Shown here: piece by piece, positions 51,558 through 60,574 of the stretch | Layout: each line of letters opens with the position of its first letter | Position numbering within the stretch: position 1 is the first letter of the stretch | Assembly: GCA_958296195.1 (NCBI GenBank) | Contig: OY282455.1 | Location: forward strand, 1,426,001-1,490,000 | Length of the DNA: 64,000 nt | Direction of reading: 5' to 3' | From: an uncultured Pseudomonadales bacterium | Lineage (GTDB): Bacteria; Pseudomonadota; Gammaproteobacteria; Pseudomonadales; Azotimanducaceae | Translations under genes and position numbers: made by a program | The notes under the pieces: generated by a model | The model's input: the letters and a program-made list of their open reading frames with translations, nothing else | Told to the model about the DNA's origin: nothing | The model's database searches: none

Positions 51558-54500
51558 ATGTGGCAAATCTGGATTGACCGGGGCGGCACCTTCACCGATC
51601 TGGTGGCCAAGCGCCCGGACGGCCAACTGATCTGCCACAAACTGCTCTCGGAAAACCCGGAGCGTTACGAGGACGCCGCGGTGCAGGGCATCCGCGACCT
51701 TCTGGGACTCGACGCGGGGGCGCCCATTCCCCCCAACACCTTGGAGCACGTCAAGATGGGCACCACGGTGGCCACCAACGCGCTGCTGGAGCGCAAGGGG
51801 GACCGCACCCTGTTCGTCACCACCAAGGGCTTCGGCGACATTCTGCGCATCGGCCACCAAGCCCGGCCGGACCTGTTCGCCCTGAACGTCGTGCTGCCGG
51901 AAATGCTCTACGAACGGGTCATCGAAGTGGACGAGCGGGTCGATGCCCTCGGTGCGGTGCTTACCCCCTTGGACGAGGAGCGGGTTCAGGCGGATCTTCA
52001 GGAAGCCTTCGACAGCGGCATCCGCGCCGTGGCGGTGGCCTTCATGCACGGCTATCGGCACCGCGACCACGAGCTTCGCGTCGGGGAGCTCTGCCGGCGG
52101 GTCGGCTTCACGCAAATCTCCTTGAGCCACCAAGCCAGCCCGCTGGTCAAGCTGGTCTCCCGGGGCGACACCACGGTGGTCGATGCCTACCTATCCCCCA
52201 TTCTGCGCCGCTATGTGCAGCAGGTGGCCGATGAGCTGGGCGTCGAAGCAAGCGACGGCCCGCAGCTCATGTTCATGCAGTCCAACGGCGGCCTCACCGA
52301 CGCCCGCCTGTTCCAGGGCAAGGACGCCATTCTTTCCGGCCCGGCCGGCGGCGTAGTGGGCATGGTGCGCAGCGCCGCCATGAGCGGCCTCAGCAAGCTG
52401 ATCGGCTTCGACATGGGCGGCACCTCCACAGACGTGGCCCACTATGACGGGGAGTACGAACGCAGCTTTGAGACCGCGGTGGCCGGGGTGCGCATGAGGG
52501 CGCCCATGATGCACATCCACACCGTGGCGGCTGGCGGCGGCTCGCTGCTGCAGTTCGACGGCACCCGTTTCCGGGTGGGGCCGGAATCCGCCGGGGCCAA
52601 CCCCGGCCCGGCCTGCTACCGGCGCGGTGGCCCCTTGGCGGTGACCGACTGCAACCTGATGCTCGGCAAGATCCAGCCGCGCCACTTTCCCGCCATCTTC
52701 GGCCCCGATGGCGATCAACCCTTGGACTTGGAGACGGTGCGGCGCAAGTTCTCCGACTTGGCCGAGCGGGTGTCCACCGCCCAAGGCAAGACCGTCAGCG
52801 CCGCAGAGGTGGCGGAAGGCTTCCTGCGCATTGCCGTGGAGAACATGGCCAACGCCATCAAGAAGATCTCCGTGCAGCGCGGCTATGACGTCACCGAATA
52901 CACCTTGAACTGCTTCGGCGGCGCCGGCGGCCAGCATGCTTGCCTAGTCGCGGACGCCCTGGGCATGACCAGCATTTTCCTGCACCCCTTCGCCGGGGTG
53001 CTGTCCGCCTACGGCATGGGCTTGGCGGAAATCCGCGCCCTGCGGGAGGCGCAGTTGAACTTAGATTTCGCCGCCGCCGACTTGGAATCGCAGCTGGCCG
53101 AGCAATGCGAGCCCTTGGCCGCATCCGCCCGTCGGGAAGTGCGCGAGCAAGGCATCGGGGAAGGCGACATCTCCGTCGTCACCAAGGTCCACCTGCGTTA
53201 CGAAGGCACGGACACCAGCCTGCTGGTCGATGCCGGCCCAAGGGCGCAGATGGTGCAGGAGTTTGAGCAGGCGCATCGGCAAAGGTTCGGCTTCATCGCC
53301 CGGCAGCGGGGCTTGGTGGTGGAGGCGGCGTCGGTGGAGGCCATCGGCGTCACCGAAGCGGCAATCGACCCGGAAACGCCGGCGCCGCCCGCCGAGGATG
53401 CGCCCGTCAAGCGAGGTTTGGCGCCGATGTACGGAAGCGGCGAGTGGCGCGACGCCGCCCTCTATGACCGTAGCGATCTGCGCCCTGGCCAACGCGTCGT
53501 CGGCCCGGCCATCATCATCGAACCCACCGCCACCATCGTTCTGGAGCCCGGCTGGCGCGGCGCCCTCAACCGCCGCGGCCACCTGCTGCTGGAGCGCCAC
53601 GTCGAGCGGGAGAAGACCGAAGCGGTGGGCACCACTGCCGACCCGGTGATGCTGGAGGTGTTCAACAACCTGTTCATGTCCATCGCCGAGCAGATGGGCG
53701 CCACTCTGCGGAACACCGCCTACTCGGTGAACATCAAGGAGCGGCTGGACTTCTCCTGCGCCCTGTTCGACGCCAAGGGCAATCTCGTCGCCAACGCCCC
53801 CCATGTGCCCGTCCACTTGGGTTCGATGGGGGAGTCCGTAAAGTCCGTCATCAACGCCAACCAAGGCCGCATCAAGCCGGGTGACGTTTACGCCCTGAAC
53901 GCCCCCTACGCCGGCGGCACCCATCTGCCGGACGTCACCCTGATCACCCCGGCGTTCGACGACGCCGGCCAAGACATCCTCTTTTATCTCGGCGCCCGGG
54001 GCCACCACGCGGACATCGGCGGGCGCACCCCCGGTTCGGCGCCGCCGGACAGCACCCACATCGACGAGGAGGGAGTGCTGATCGACAACTTCCTGATCGT
54101 GGAAAGTGGCGAACTGCGCGAGCAAGCACTCCGGGAGCTGCTGGGCTCCGGCCGCTATCCGTGCCGCAATGTGGAGCAAAACCTGGCCGACCTAGCTGCG
54201 CAGATTGCCGCCAACGAAACCGGCGCGACCGAACTGCGCAAGATGGTGGCCCACTACGGCATTGACGTGGTGAGCGCCTACATGAGGCATGTTCAGGACA
54301 ACGCGGAGGAGTCCGTGCGCCGGGTCATCGACGTGCTTAAGGACGGTACCTTCGAATATCCCATGGACGAGGGTAGCGTCATCAAGGTGAAAATCTCGGT
54401 GGACCAAGCCAGTCGTTCCGCCACCATCGACTTCAGCGGCACCTCAAAGCAGAACCGCAGCAACTACAACGCCCCGGTGGCGGTCTGCAAAGCGGCTGTG

Positions 54501-55166
54501 CTCTACGTTTTCCGCACCTTGGTCAAGGATCAAATTCCGCTGAACGAGGGCTGCCTGAAGCCCATTAAGCTGATCCTGCCAAAGCGCTCAATGATTGACC
54601 CGGAGTATCCCGCGGCGGTGATCGCCGGCAACACCGAAGTGTCCCAAGCCATCACCAACGCCCTGTACGGCGCCCTCGGAGTGCTGGCCGCCGGCCAAGG
54701 CACCATGAACAACTTCATCTACGGCAACGACCGGCAGCAAAACTACGAAACGATATGCGGCGGGGCCGGGGCCGGCCCGGACCATCCAGGAGCCAGCGCC
54801 GTCCACACCCACATGACCAACACCCGCATGACCGACCCGGAAGTGCTGGAGCTGCGTTATCCGGTGCGCACGGAGGAGTTCTCCATCCGCCGCGGCGCCG
54901 GCGGCCAGGGCAGACAGCACGGCGGCGACGGCGTGGTGCGCAAGCTGCGCTTTCTGGAGGCCATGACCGCCACCCTGCTGACCTCCCACCGCGTGGTCCC
55001 GCCCTTTGGCCTGCAGGGCGGCGGGCCGGGCAAGTGTGGCAAGAACTATGTCGTTCGAGCCGACGGCGCCCAGGTGAATCTGCGCAGCAACGACCAAGTG
55101 GAGATGGCGCCCGGCGACCTGTTCGTCATGAAAACGCCGGGCGGCGGCGGCTTCGGAGGCACCTAA
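51558..55166 (+). CDS. Fused hydantoinase/5-oxoprolinase (HyuA-HyuB)
   Basis: 1202 residues. The N-terminal half is HyuA-like: WIDRGGTFTDLVA, TVATNALLERKGDRT, GFDMGGTSTDVA (ATP-binding actin-fold) and GGAGGQHACLVADALG. From ~695 it is HyuB-like: VMLEVFNNLFMSIAEQMGATLRNTAYSVNIKERLDFSCALFD, HLPDVTLITP, ARGHHADIGG and a C-terminus with GGGGFG. This is the ATP-dependent 5-oxoprolinase/N-methylhydantoinase layout, in one chain as in 5-oxoprolinases. It would open a lactam or cyclic amide ring at the expense of ATP. 26 nt after GntR; its stop overlaps the next ATG (TAATG). Confidence 0.93.
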   Translation: MWQIWIDRGGTFTDLVAKRPDGQLICHKLLSENPERYEDAAVQGIRDLLGLDAGAPIPPNTLEHVKMGTTVATNALLERKGDRTLFVTTKGFGDILRIGHQARPDLFALNVVLPEMLYERVIEVDERVDALGAVLTPLDEERVQADLQEAFDSGIRAVAVAFMHGYRHRDHELRVGELCRRVGFTQISLSHQASPLVKLVSRGDTTVVDAYLSPILRRYVQQVADELGVEASDGPQLMFMQSNGGLTDARLFQGKDAILSGPAGGVVGMVRSAAMSGLSKLIGFDMGGTSTDVAHYDGEYERSFETAVAGVRMRAPMMHIHTVAAGGGSLLQFDGTRFRVGPESAGANPGPACYRRGGPLAVTDCNLMLGKIQPRHFPAIFGPDGDQPLDLETVRRKFSDLAERVSTAQGKTVSAAEVAEGFLRIAVENMANAIKKISVQRGYDVTEYTLNCFGGAGGQHACLVADALGMTSIFLHPFAGVLSAYGMGLAEIRALREAQLNLDFAAADLESQLAEQCEPLAASARREVREQGIGEGDISVVTKVHLRYEGTDTSLLVDAGPRAQMVQEFEQAHRQRFGFIARQRGLVVEAASVEAIGVTEAAIDPETPAPPAEDAPVKRGLAPMYGSGEWRDAALYDRSDLRPGQRVVGPAIIIEPTATIVLEPGWRGALNRRGHLLLERHVEREKTEAVGTTADPVMLEVFNNLFMSIAEQMGATLRNTAYSVNIKERLDFSCALFDAKGNLVANAPHVPVHLGSMGESVKSVINANQGRIKPGDVYALNAPYAGGTHLPDVTLITPAFDDAGQDILFYLGARGHHADIGGRTPGSAPPDSTHIDEEGVLIDNFLIVESGELREQALRELLGSGRYPCRNVEQNLADLAAQIAANETGATELRKMVAHYGIDVVSAYMRHVQDNAEESVRRVIDVLKDGTFEYPMDEGSVIKVKISVDQASRSATIDFSGTSKQNRSNYNAPVAVCKAAVLYVFRTLVKDQIPLNEGCLKPIKLILPKRSMIDPEYPAAVIAGNTEVSQAITNALYGALGVLAAGQGTMNNFIYGNDRQQNYETICGGAGAGPDHPGASAVHTHMTNTRMTDPEVLELRYPVRTEEFSIRRGAGGQGRQHGGDGVVRKLRFLEAMTATLLTSHRVVPPFGLQGGGPGKCGKNYVVRADGAQVNLRSNDQVEMAPGDLFVMKTPGGGGFGGT

Positions 55167-58162
55167 TGACTGACTTTGCGATGCCCGAGCAGGTGCAGCC
55201 CCCCAACAAGCATGTCGGGCGGCGGACCCTGCGCCGGGAGAACCTTGCGCTGTTGACCGGCAAGGGCGAATTTGTGGATGACTTGCCGGTCAAGCCCGGG
55301 ACCCTCCATGCCGCATTTCTGCGCTCTCCCCATCCCCACGCTGAAATCGTCTCCATTGATTGTTCGGCGCTGAAGATGTCCGGAGTGCATGCCGTGGTGA
55401 CCGGCAAGGACTTGGCCGAACGCACCGACCCGATGCTAGTCGGTTTTCAAAATCCCATTGACTACTACGGAATGGCGACGGACCGGGTGCGCTACATGGG
55501 CGAGCCCGTCGCCGCGGTGGCCGCCACCGACCGCTACCTCGCGGAGGACGCTGTGGAGGCCATCAAGGTTGAGTACCGGCCGCTGGCCGCGGTGGTTGAC
55601 CCGCTCCAGGCATTGGCGCCGGATGCGCCGTTGCTGCATCCCAGGGCCGACTCCAATTGCGTTTCCACCCGCCACTTCATCCACGGCGCCCCGGAAGAGG
55701 CGTTCGCCCAAGCGGACCACGGCGCTACGTTGACCATTCGCTACCCGCGCAACTCCATCACCCCCATGGAGACCTATGCGGTGGTTGCCGAAGCGGTAGC
55801 CGAAACTGGCGGCTTCGACGTGCTTTCCAACTTCCAAGGCCCCTTCTCGCTGCATCCCGTCATGACTAGGGCGCTGCGTGTGCGCTCCAACGCCTTGCGC
55901 CTGCGCAGCCCCAAGAACTCCGGCGGCAGCTTTGGCTCCAAGCTGACCATCTTTCCCTACATCGTGGTGCTGTGCGTTTTGGCCGGCAAGGCCAAGCGGC
56001 CGGTCAAGTGGATTGAGGACCGGCTGGAGCACCTGTCCGCCGCCAGCTCCGCGGCCAACCGCGTCACCAAGATCGAGGCGGCCTACACCGAGGCCGGCAA
56101 GGTCACCGCCCTGCGGCTTACCCACTGGGACGACAACGGCGCTTATCTGCGTGCGCCGATGCCGGCGCCTTTGTACCGGATGCACGGGGTTTCCACCAAC
56201 GGCTATGACATCCGCAATCTGGAGGTCACCAACCATGTCGTGGTGACAAACAAATGCCCTTCCGGCGCCGTGCGCGGCTTCGGCGGCCCGCAGCTCTACT
56301 TCGCGGTTGAGCGCATGATGCAGAAGGTTGCGTCGGAGTTGGGGATGGACCCACTGGAGTTGGTGCGCCGGAATCTGATCAGGCCGGAGCAGTTCCCTTA
56401 CCAAGCCATCGCCGGCGCCCTGTTGGATTCAGGCAACTACCAGCGCGTCATTGAAGAAGCCTCGGCAGCCGGCGATTTGGACCGCCTTAAACAACGCAAG
56501 CAAGCGGCCTTGCAGGCCGGCAAGCTCTACGGCGTCGGCTACGCCGCTTGCGTTGAACCCAGCCAATCCAACATGGGCTACATCTCCACGCTTAAAACCG
56601 GCGACGAGCGGCGGCGGACCGGCCCCAAGGACGGGGCAGTGGCTTCGGTAACCGTTTCGGTGGACGCCACCGGCTCGGTCAACGTCGTTGGCGATTCGGT
56701 GCCCCAAGGCCAAGGCCACCAAACCGTGCTGGCCCAGGTGGTGGCGGACCAATTGGGCCTAACCCCAGACGACATCACCGTGGCTTTGGACACCGACACG
56801 GCCAAGGATGGCTGGTCCCTTGCCGCCGGCAACTACTCCAATCGCTTTTCGCCGGCCTCAGTCAGCGCCGCGCATTTGGCGGCGGAGCGGGTGCGCAAAA
56901 AAATGGCCGGCATCGCCGCCACCATGCTTAATGCCCCAGCCGAAGACTTGCGGTTCAAGAACGGCAAAATTCTTGCCGCCCACAATCCCGACAACGCGGT
57001 TCCCTTCTATCGAGTTGGCGGCTTGGCCCATTGGTCGCCGTCCAGCCTGCCGGAAGGCATGGACCCCGGCATTCGGGAAACCGCCATGTGGAGCGCACCG
57101 GAACTGACTCCAACCTCCGCCAAGGACGAAATCAATACCTCGCTGGCTTACGGTTTCGGCTTCGATTTCTGCGGCGTCGAAATAGACTCGGCCACCGGGG
57201 TTGTGCGCATCGACCAATACGCCACCGCCCACGACTGTGGGACCATCCTCAATCCCGGCATGGCTGAGGGGCAGATTCGCGGCTCCTGGGCGTCCGGCAT
57301 CGGCGCCACTTTTTACGAGGAGTTCGCCTACGGCGAAGACGGCAGCTTTCTGTCCGGCACCTTCGCTGATTATCTGGTCCCCTCGGCATGCGAAGTGCCG
57401 GAGTTTCAGTTGGTGCATCCCACTCCAACCCCCTCCCCCTACACCAGATTGGGAGCCAAGGGCATTGCCGAAGGCAATCAATACACCACCCCGGCCTGCA
57501 TCGCCAACGCGGTGGCCGACGCCCTCGGCTTTGAAGACGTGCTGTTGCCCTTGGCGCCCGCCAAGGTGCTGGCTTGGATCCAAAGTTCGGAAAGGCCCCC
57601 GGCGGAAGGCACCGCTCCGGCCAAAGCGGAGGAAGGCAAGCCCCGCATTGAGGGCAGCGGCGAAGTCCAAGTGTCGGCAACGCCGGAATCGGTTTGGGAC
57701 ATTTTTCTGGATCCCCAACAGATGGCCAAGATCATCCCCGGCTGTGACCGATTGGAGGCGGTCGGCGACAATCGGTTCCGGGGTGATGTGATGCTGGGCG
57801 TTGGCCCGATCAAGGGCCTTTTCGAGGTGCGCCTTGACCTGACGGATCTAGACAAGCCAAGGTCCGCCAAGCTAGTCGGCTCCGCCGCCGGACCCCTAGG
57901 CTCATCAAGCGGCGCGGGGTTTTTCAACCTGAAGCCGATGGAAGGCTTCGCCACTTTGGTCGAATATAGCTACTCGATTCAGCTGTCCGGTAAGGTAGCC
58001 GCTGTGGGGGGGCGGCTGCTGCACGGCGCGGCGCGGCAGTTGATCGAACGGTTCATGGCGGCGTTGGCCCGGCAAGCTGGAGGAGATGTCGCCGCCGAGG
58101 TCCAGTCGACGTGGAGGGCCTTGGGGCGAAGACTGCTTGCATGGCTGGGAGGTGCCCGATGA
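55166..58162 (+). CDS. Molybdenum hydroxylase large subunit fused to a CoxG/SRPBCC domain
   Basis: 998 residues. Residues ~1-800 are the Mo-binding subunit of the xanthine oxidase family: GKGEFVDDL, AAFLRSPHPHAEI, NSGGSFGSKL, NKCPSGAVRGFGGPQ and the late GAKGIAEGNQ with the expected catalytic Glu. The CO-dehydrogenase active-site loop AYXCSFR is absent, so it is not a form I CO dehydrogenase. From ~826 a CoxG-like domain is attached (EGSGEVQVSATPESVWDIFLD..IIPGCDRLEAVG), normally a separate protein for membrane attachment or assembly. Stop overlaps the next gene as ATGA. Substrate unknown, probably an N-heterocycle or aldehyde. Confidence 0.93.
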   Translation: MTDFAMPEQVQPPNKHVGRRTLRRENLALLTGKGEFVDDLPVKPGTLHAAFLRSPHPHAEIVSIDCSALKMSGVHAVVTGKDLAERTDPMLVGFQNPIDYYGMATDRVRYMGEPVAAVAATDRYLAEDAVEAIKVEYRPLAAVVDPLQALAPDAPLLHPRADSNCVSTRHFIHGAPEEAFAQADHGATLTIRYPRNSITPMETYAVVAEAVAETGGFDVLSNFQGPFSLHPVMTRALRVRSNALRLRSPKNSGGSFGSKLTIFPYIVVLCVLAGKAKRPVKWIEDRLEHLSAASSAANRVTKIEAAYTEAGKVTALRLTHWDDNGAYLRAPMPAPLYRMHGVSTNGYDIRNLEVTNHVVVTNKCPSGAVRGFGGPQLYFAVERMMQKVASELGMDPLELVRRNLIRPEQFPYQAIAGALLDSGNYQRVIEEASAAGDLDRLKQRKQAALQAGKLYGVGYAACVEPSQSNMGYISTLKTGDERRRTGPKDGAVASVTVSVDATGSVNVVGDSVPQGQGHQTVLAQVVADQLGLTPDDITVALDTDTAKDGWSLAAGNYSNRFSPASVSAAHLAAERVRKKMAGIAATMLNAPAEDLRFKNGKILAAHNPDNAVPFYRVGGLAHWSPSSLPEGMDPGIRETAMWSAPELTPTSAKDEINTSLAYGFGFDFCGVEIDSATGVVRIDQYATAHDCGTILNPGMAEGQIRGSWASGIGATFYEEFAYGEDGSFLSGTFADYLVPSACEVPEFQLVHPTPTPSPYTRLGAKGIAEGNQYTTPACIANAVADALGFEDVLLPLAPAKVLAWIQSSERPPAEGTAPAKAEEGKPRIEGSGEVQVSATPESVWDIFLDPQQMAKIIPGCDRLEAVGDNRFRGDVMLGVGPIKGLFEVRLDLTDLDKPRSAKLVGSAAGPLGSSSGAGFFNLKPMEGFATLVEYSYSIQLSGKVAAVGGRLLHGAARQLIERFMAALARQAGGDVAAEVQSTWRALGRRLLAWLGGAR

Positions 58163-58977
58163 AGCCGCCGCGCTTCGACTACGTTCGCGTGGAAAGTATC
58201 GAACAAGCGGTGGAGTTGCTAGCCCAACACGGCGACGAGGCCCGTGTCATCGCCGGCGGCCAGTCCCTCATGCCGATGCTGAACATGCGCCTAGTGCGCC
58301 CTCAAGTGCTGATCGACATAGCCAAGGCTGCGGAACTGTCCGGCATTAAAGCAAACGGCAAGGTCGTCAGCATAGCCGCTGCGACCACCCAAAACGCGCT
58401 TCTGCGCTGGCAGGGCTTAAGGGCGCACCTGCCCCTGCTGGCCCAAGCCCTGCCGCACATCGGGCATTTTCAAACCCGCAACCGCGGCACTGTCGGCGGC
58501 TCGCTCTGCCACGCGGACCCGAGCTCCGAACTGCCGCTCTGCTTGGCGTTGCTGGAGGGCGTGGTGGAGCTTCGCAGCCGCCGCGGCACTCGCCGGCTGG
58601 CGGCGCGGGACTTTCAAGTGGGCGTCCTGACCACGGCCAAGCAGGCTGACGAACTGGCCACCCGGATTCATTTTCCCAAGGCGCCGGAGGACGCCGTATT
58701 CGCCTTCAAGGAATTCCATCGTCGGCACGGTGATTTCGCCGTGGTTGCGCTGGCCGCCATGCGTTGCGAAAACACAGTTCGCTTGGCGGTGGGCGGCGTC
58801 GGCGACCGGCCCGAAGTGCGTAGTTGGGATGGCTTGCAGGGAAGCGCCATTGACGACGCCTTGAACGAATTCGCCTGGCAACTTGGCGGCAGCGACGACA
58901 TCCACGCCACCGCCCGCTATCGGCGCGAACAGGTGCGCCATTTGGGACGACTGGCCATTGCGGAGACGGCGCCATGA
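58159..58977 (+). CDS. Molybdenum hydroxylase FAD-binding (medium) subunit
   Basis: 272 residues, CoxM/XdhB type. The two FAD-binding signatures IAGGQSLMPMLNMRL and RNRGTVGGSLCHADPSSELP are present; the C-terminal CO_deh_flav_C region follows from ~165. ATG overlaps the large-subunit stop (ATGA) and its own stop overlaps the small-subunit ATG. Electrons pass from the small subunit's Fe-S centres to this flavin. Confidence 0.95.
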   Translation: MKPPRFDYVRVESIEQAVELLAQHGDEARVIAGGQSLMPMLNMRLVRPQVLIDIAKAAELSGIKANGKVVSIAAATTQNALLRWQGLRAHLPLLAQALPHIGHFQTRNRGTVGGSLCHADPSSELPLCLALLEGVVELRSRRGTRRLAARDFQVGVLTTAKQADELATRIHFPKAPEDAVFAFKEFHRRHGDFAVVALAAMRCENTVRLAVGGVGDRPEVRSWDGLQGSAIDDALNEFAWQLGGSDDIHATARYRREQVRHLGRLAIAETAP

Positions 58978-59486
58978 ATCTCTTGGAAAGCAACATTCGC
59001 CATTTGGTGCGTTTCACCCTGAACGGAGCGCAAGTTGAAGGCTACGCCGAGCCGCGCCTGCTGCTGACCGATTTCCTGCGCCACGAGCTTGGCGCCACCG
59101 GCACCCATGTGGGCTGCGAACACGGCGTATGCGGTGCCTGCACCATACTGCTGGATGGCCGGGCTGTGCGCTCCTGCCTGATGCTGGCCGTGCAGGCCGA
59201 GGGCGCAGCTATCGAAACCATTGAGGGGTTGGCGCACGAGGATGGCGGCTTCAGCCCCTTGCAGCAGGCGTTCCACGAAAACTTCGCCCTGCAGTGCGGC
59301 TACTGCACTCCCGGCATTCTGATGTCTATGACCGAATACTTGCGGGACAACCCGAACCCCACCAAAAAGGAAGTCAGGGTCGCGCTGAGCGGCAACCTTT
59401 GCCGCTGCACCGGCTACCATGAAATAGTCAACGCCATCCTCGATGCCGCCAAGGCGCTTCGGGAAGAAGATGGAGCATCATCATAA
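58974..59486 (+). CDS. Molybdenum hydroxylase [2Fe-2S] (small) subunit
   Basis: 170 residues, CoxS/XdhC type. Plant-type ferredoxin cluster cysteines occur in GCEHGVCGACTILLDG and RSC; the second cluster motif is QCGYCTPG..GNLCRCTGYHEIV. ATGA overlap with the medium subunit. Completes the three-subunit enzyme in the order large, medium, small. Confidence 0.96.
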   Translation: MNLLESNIRHLVRFTLNGAQVEGYAEPRLLLTDFLRHELGATGTHVGCEHGVCGACTILLDGRAVRSCLMLAVQAEGAAIETIEGLAHEDGGFSPLQQAFHENFALQCGYCTPGILMSMTEYLRDNPNPTKKEVRVALSGNLCRCTGYHEIVNAILDAAKALREEDGASS

Positions 59487-59495
59487 GGAGCAACC

Positions 59496-60506
59496 ATGCG
59501 CGCAATCGTCGTCCAAGAATTTGGCCCCATTTCCTCCCACAAGATCGAACAGCGCCCGGACCCGGCCCCCGGCGCTCGGGAGGTCTTGATCGACAACCAT
59601 GCCGTTGGCTTGAACTTCCCCGACGCCTTGATGTTGCAAGGGAAGTATCAGAAACGACCGGACCGGCCCTTCGTTCCAGGCCGGGACTGCGCCGGAACGG
59701 TTTTGGCGACTGGCCCCGGTACCAGCCGCTGCCAAGTCGGCGACCGGGTGGTGGCGCAGGTGTTCACAGGTGCCTTCGGCGAGCGGGTCATTGCCCCGGA
59801 AAACCGCTGCTTCCCATTGCCCGAAGGGGTGGCGTTCGCTGATGCGGCAGCAATGATTACCCCTTTCAACACGGCTTGGGCGGCGGTGGATGACCGGGCG
59901 GCGGTGAAGGCCGGGGACACAGTGATGGTGACTGGCGCCAGCGGTGGCGTGGGGGCCGCGGCCGTGCAGCTTTGCCGGGCCAGAGGAGCTAGGGTTCTAG
60001 CGGCCGTATCCAGTGCCGAGAAAGGCGAACTGGCGCTGCGCAACGGCGCCGACGTGTTAATCGACACCAACGCCGCCGACCTTGCGACCTTGAAGGAGCG
60101 TTTGCGGGAGCAGGTTGCCAAGGCCACCGGCATCGCCGAAGGGAAGGGCTGCGATGCGGTGCTCGACACTGTGGGCGGGGACCTGTTTGAAGCCGGGCTC
60201 AGGGTGCTGCGCTTCGCCGGCAGGATGGTCATCATCGGCTTCGCCAGCGGCGTCATTCCCGCGCCTCGGGCCAATTACCTGCTGTACAACAACCTCAGCG
60301 TCCTTGGCTCTCCCTTGGACATCCGCTTCGACAAGGTCTTCGGCGAGGTGGAGCGAGGCGTCAGCGCTTGGTTGAGCCTGCTGGCCGCCGGCAAGCTGAA
60401 CTCCAACATCGCCGCCAGCTACGACTTCGGCGACTTCGCCGCCGCCTTCGACCAAATAACCGAACGCAAAGTAGCGGGCAAGGTGGTTCTGCGGTTCAAC
60501 CGCTAA
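59496..60506 (+). CDS. NADPH:quinone oxidoreductase (zinc-less MDR)
   Basis: 336 residues of the medium-chain reductase superfamily, quinone oxidoreductase/crotonyl-CoA-reductase-like branch: GLNFPDALMLQGKYQ, PGRDCAGTV, and the NADPH-binding VTGASGGVGAAAVQL. No catalytic zinc ligands are seen. AAGGAG precedes the ATG by 6 nt. It follows the small subunit by 9 nt, so it belongs to the same operon; it could reduce an enone or enoyl-CoA intermediate of the pathway. Confidence 0.9.
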   Translation: MRAIVVQEFGPISSHKIEQRPDPAPGAREVLIDNHAVGLNFPDALMLQGKYQKRPDRPFVPGRDCAGTVLATGPGTSRCQVGDRVVAQVFTGAFGERVIAPENRCFPLPEGVAFADAAAMITPFNTAWAAVDDRAAVKAGDTVMVTGASGGVGAAAVQLCRARGARVLAAVSSAEKGELALRNGADVLIDTNAADLATLKERLREQVAKATGIAEGKGCDAVLDTVGGDLFEAGLRVLRFAGRMVIIGFASGVIPAPRANYLLYNNLSVLGSPLDIRFDKVFGEVERGVSAWLSLLAAGKLNSNIAASYDFGDFAAAFDQITERKVAGKVVLRFNR

Positions 60507-60574
60507 CGGGCTAGCGAGGCGTCGCCTCAGACCGACGAGAGAATGCGGCGCGGCGGAAAACTCGACTCATTTGT

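Noticed and set aside
55166-59486. Carbon monoxide dehydrogenase (coxLMS)
   Set aside because: Subunit order is large-medium-small and the AYXCSFR active-site loop of form I enzymes is absent, so only a generic molybdenum hydroxylase is called.
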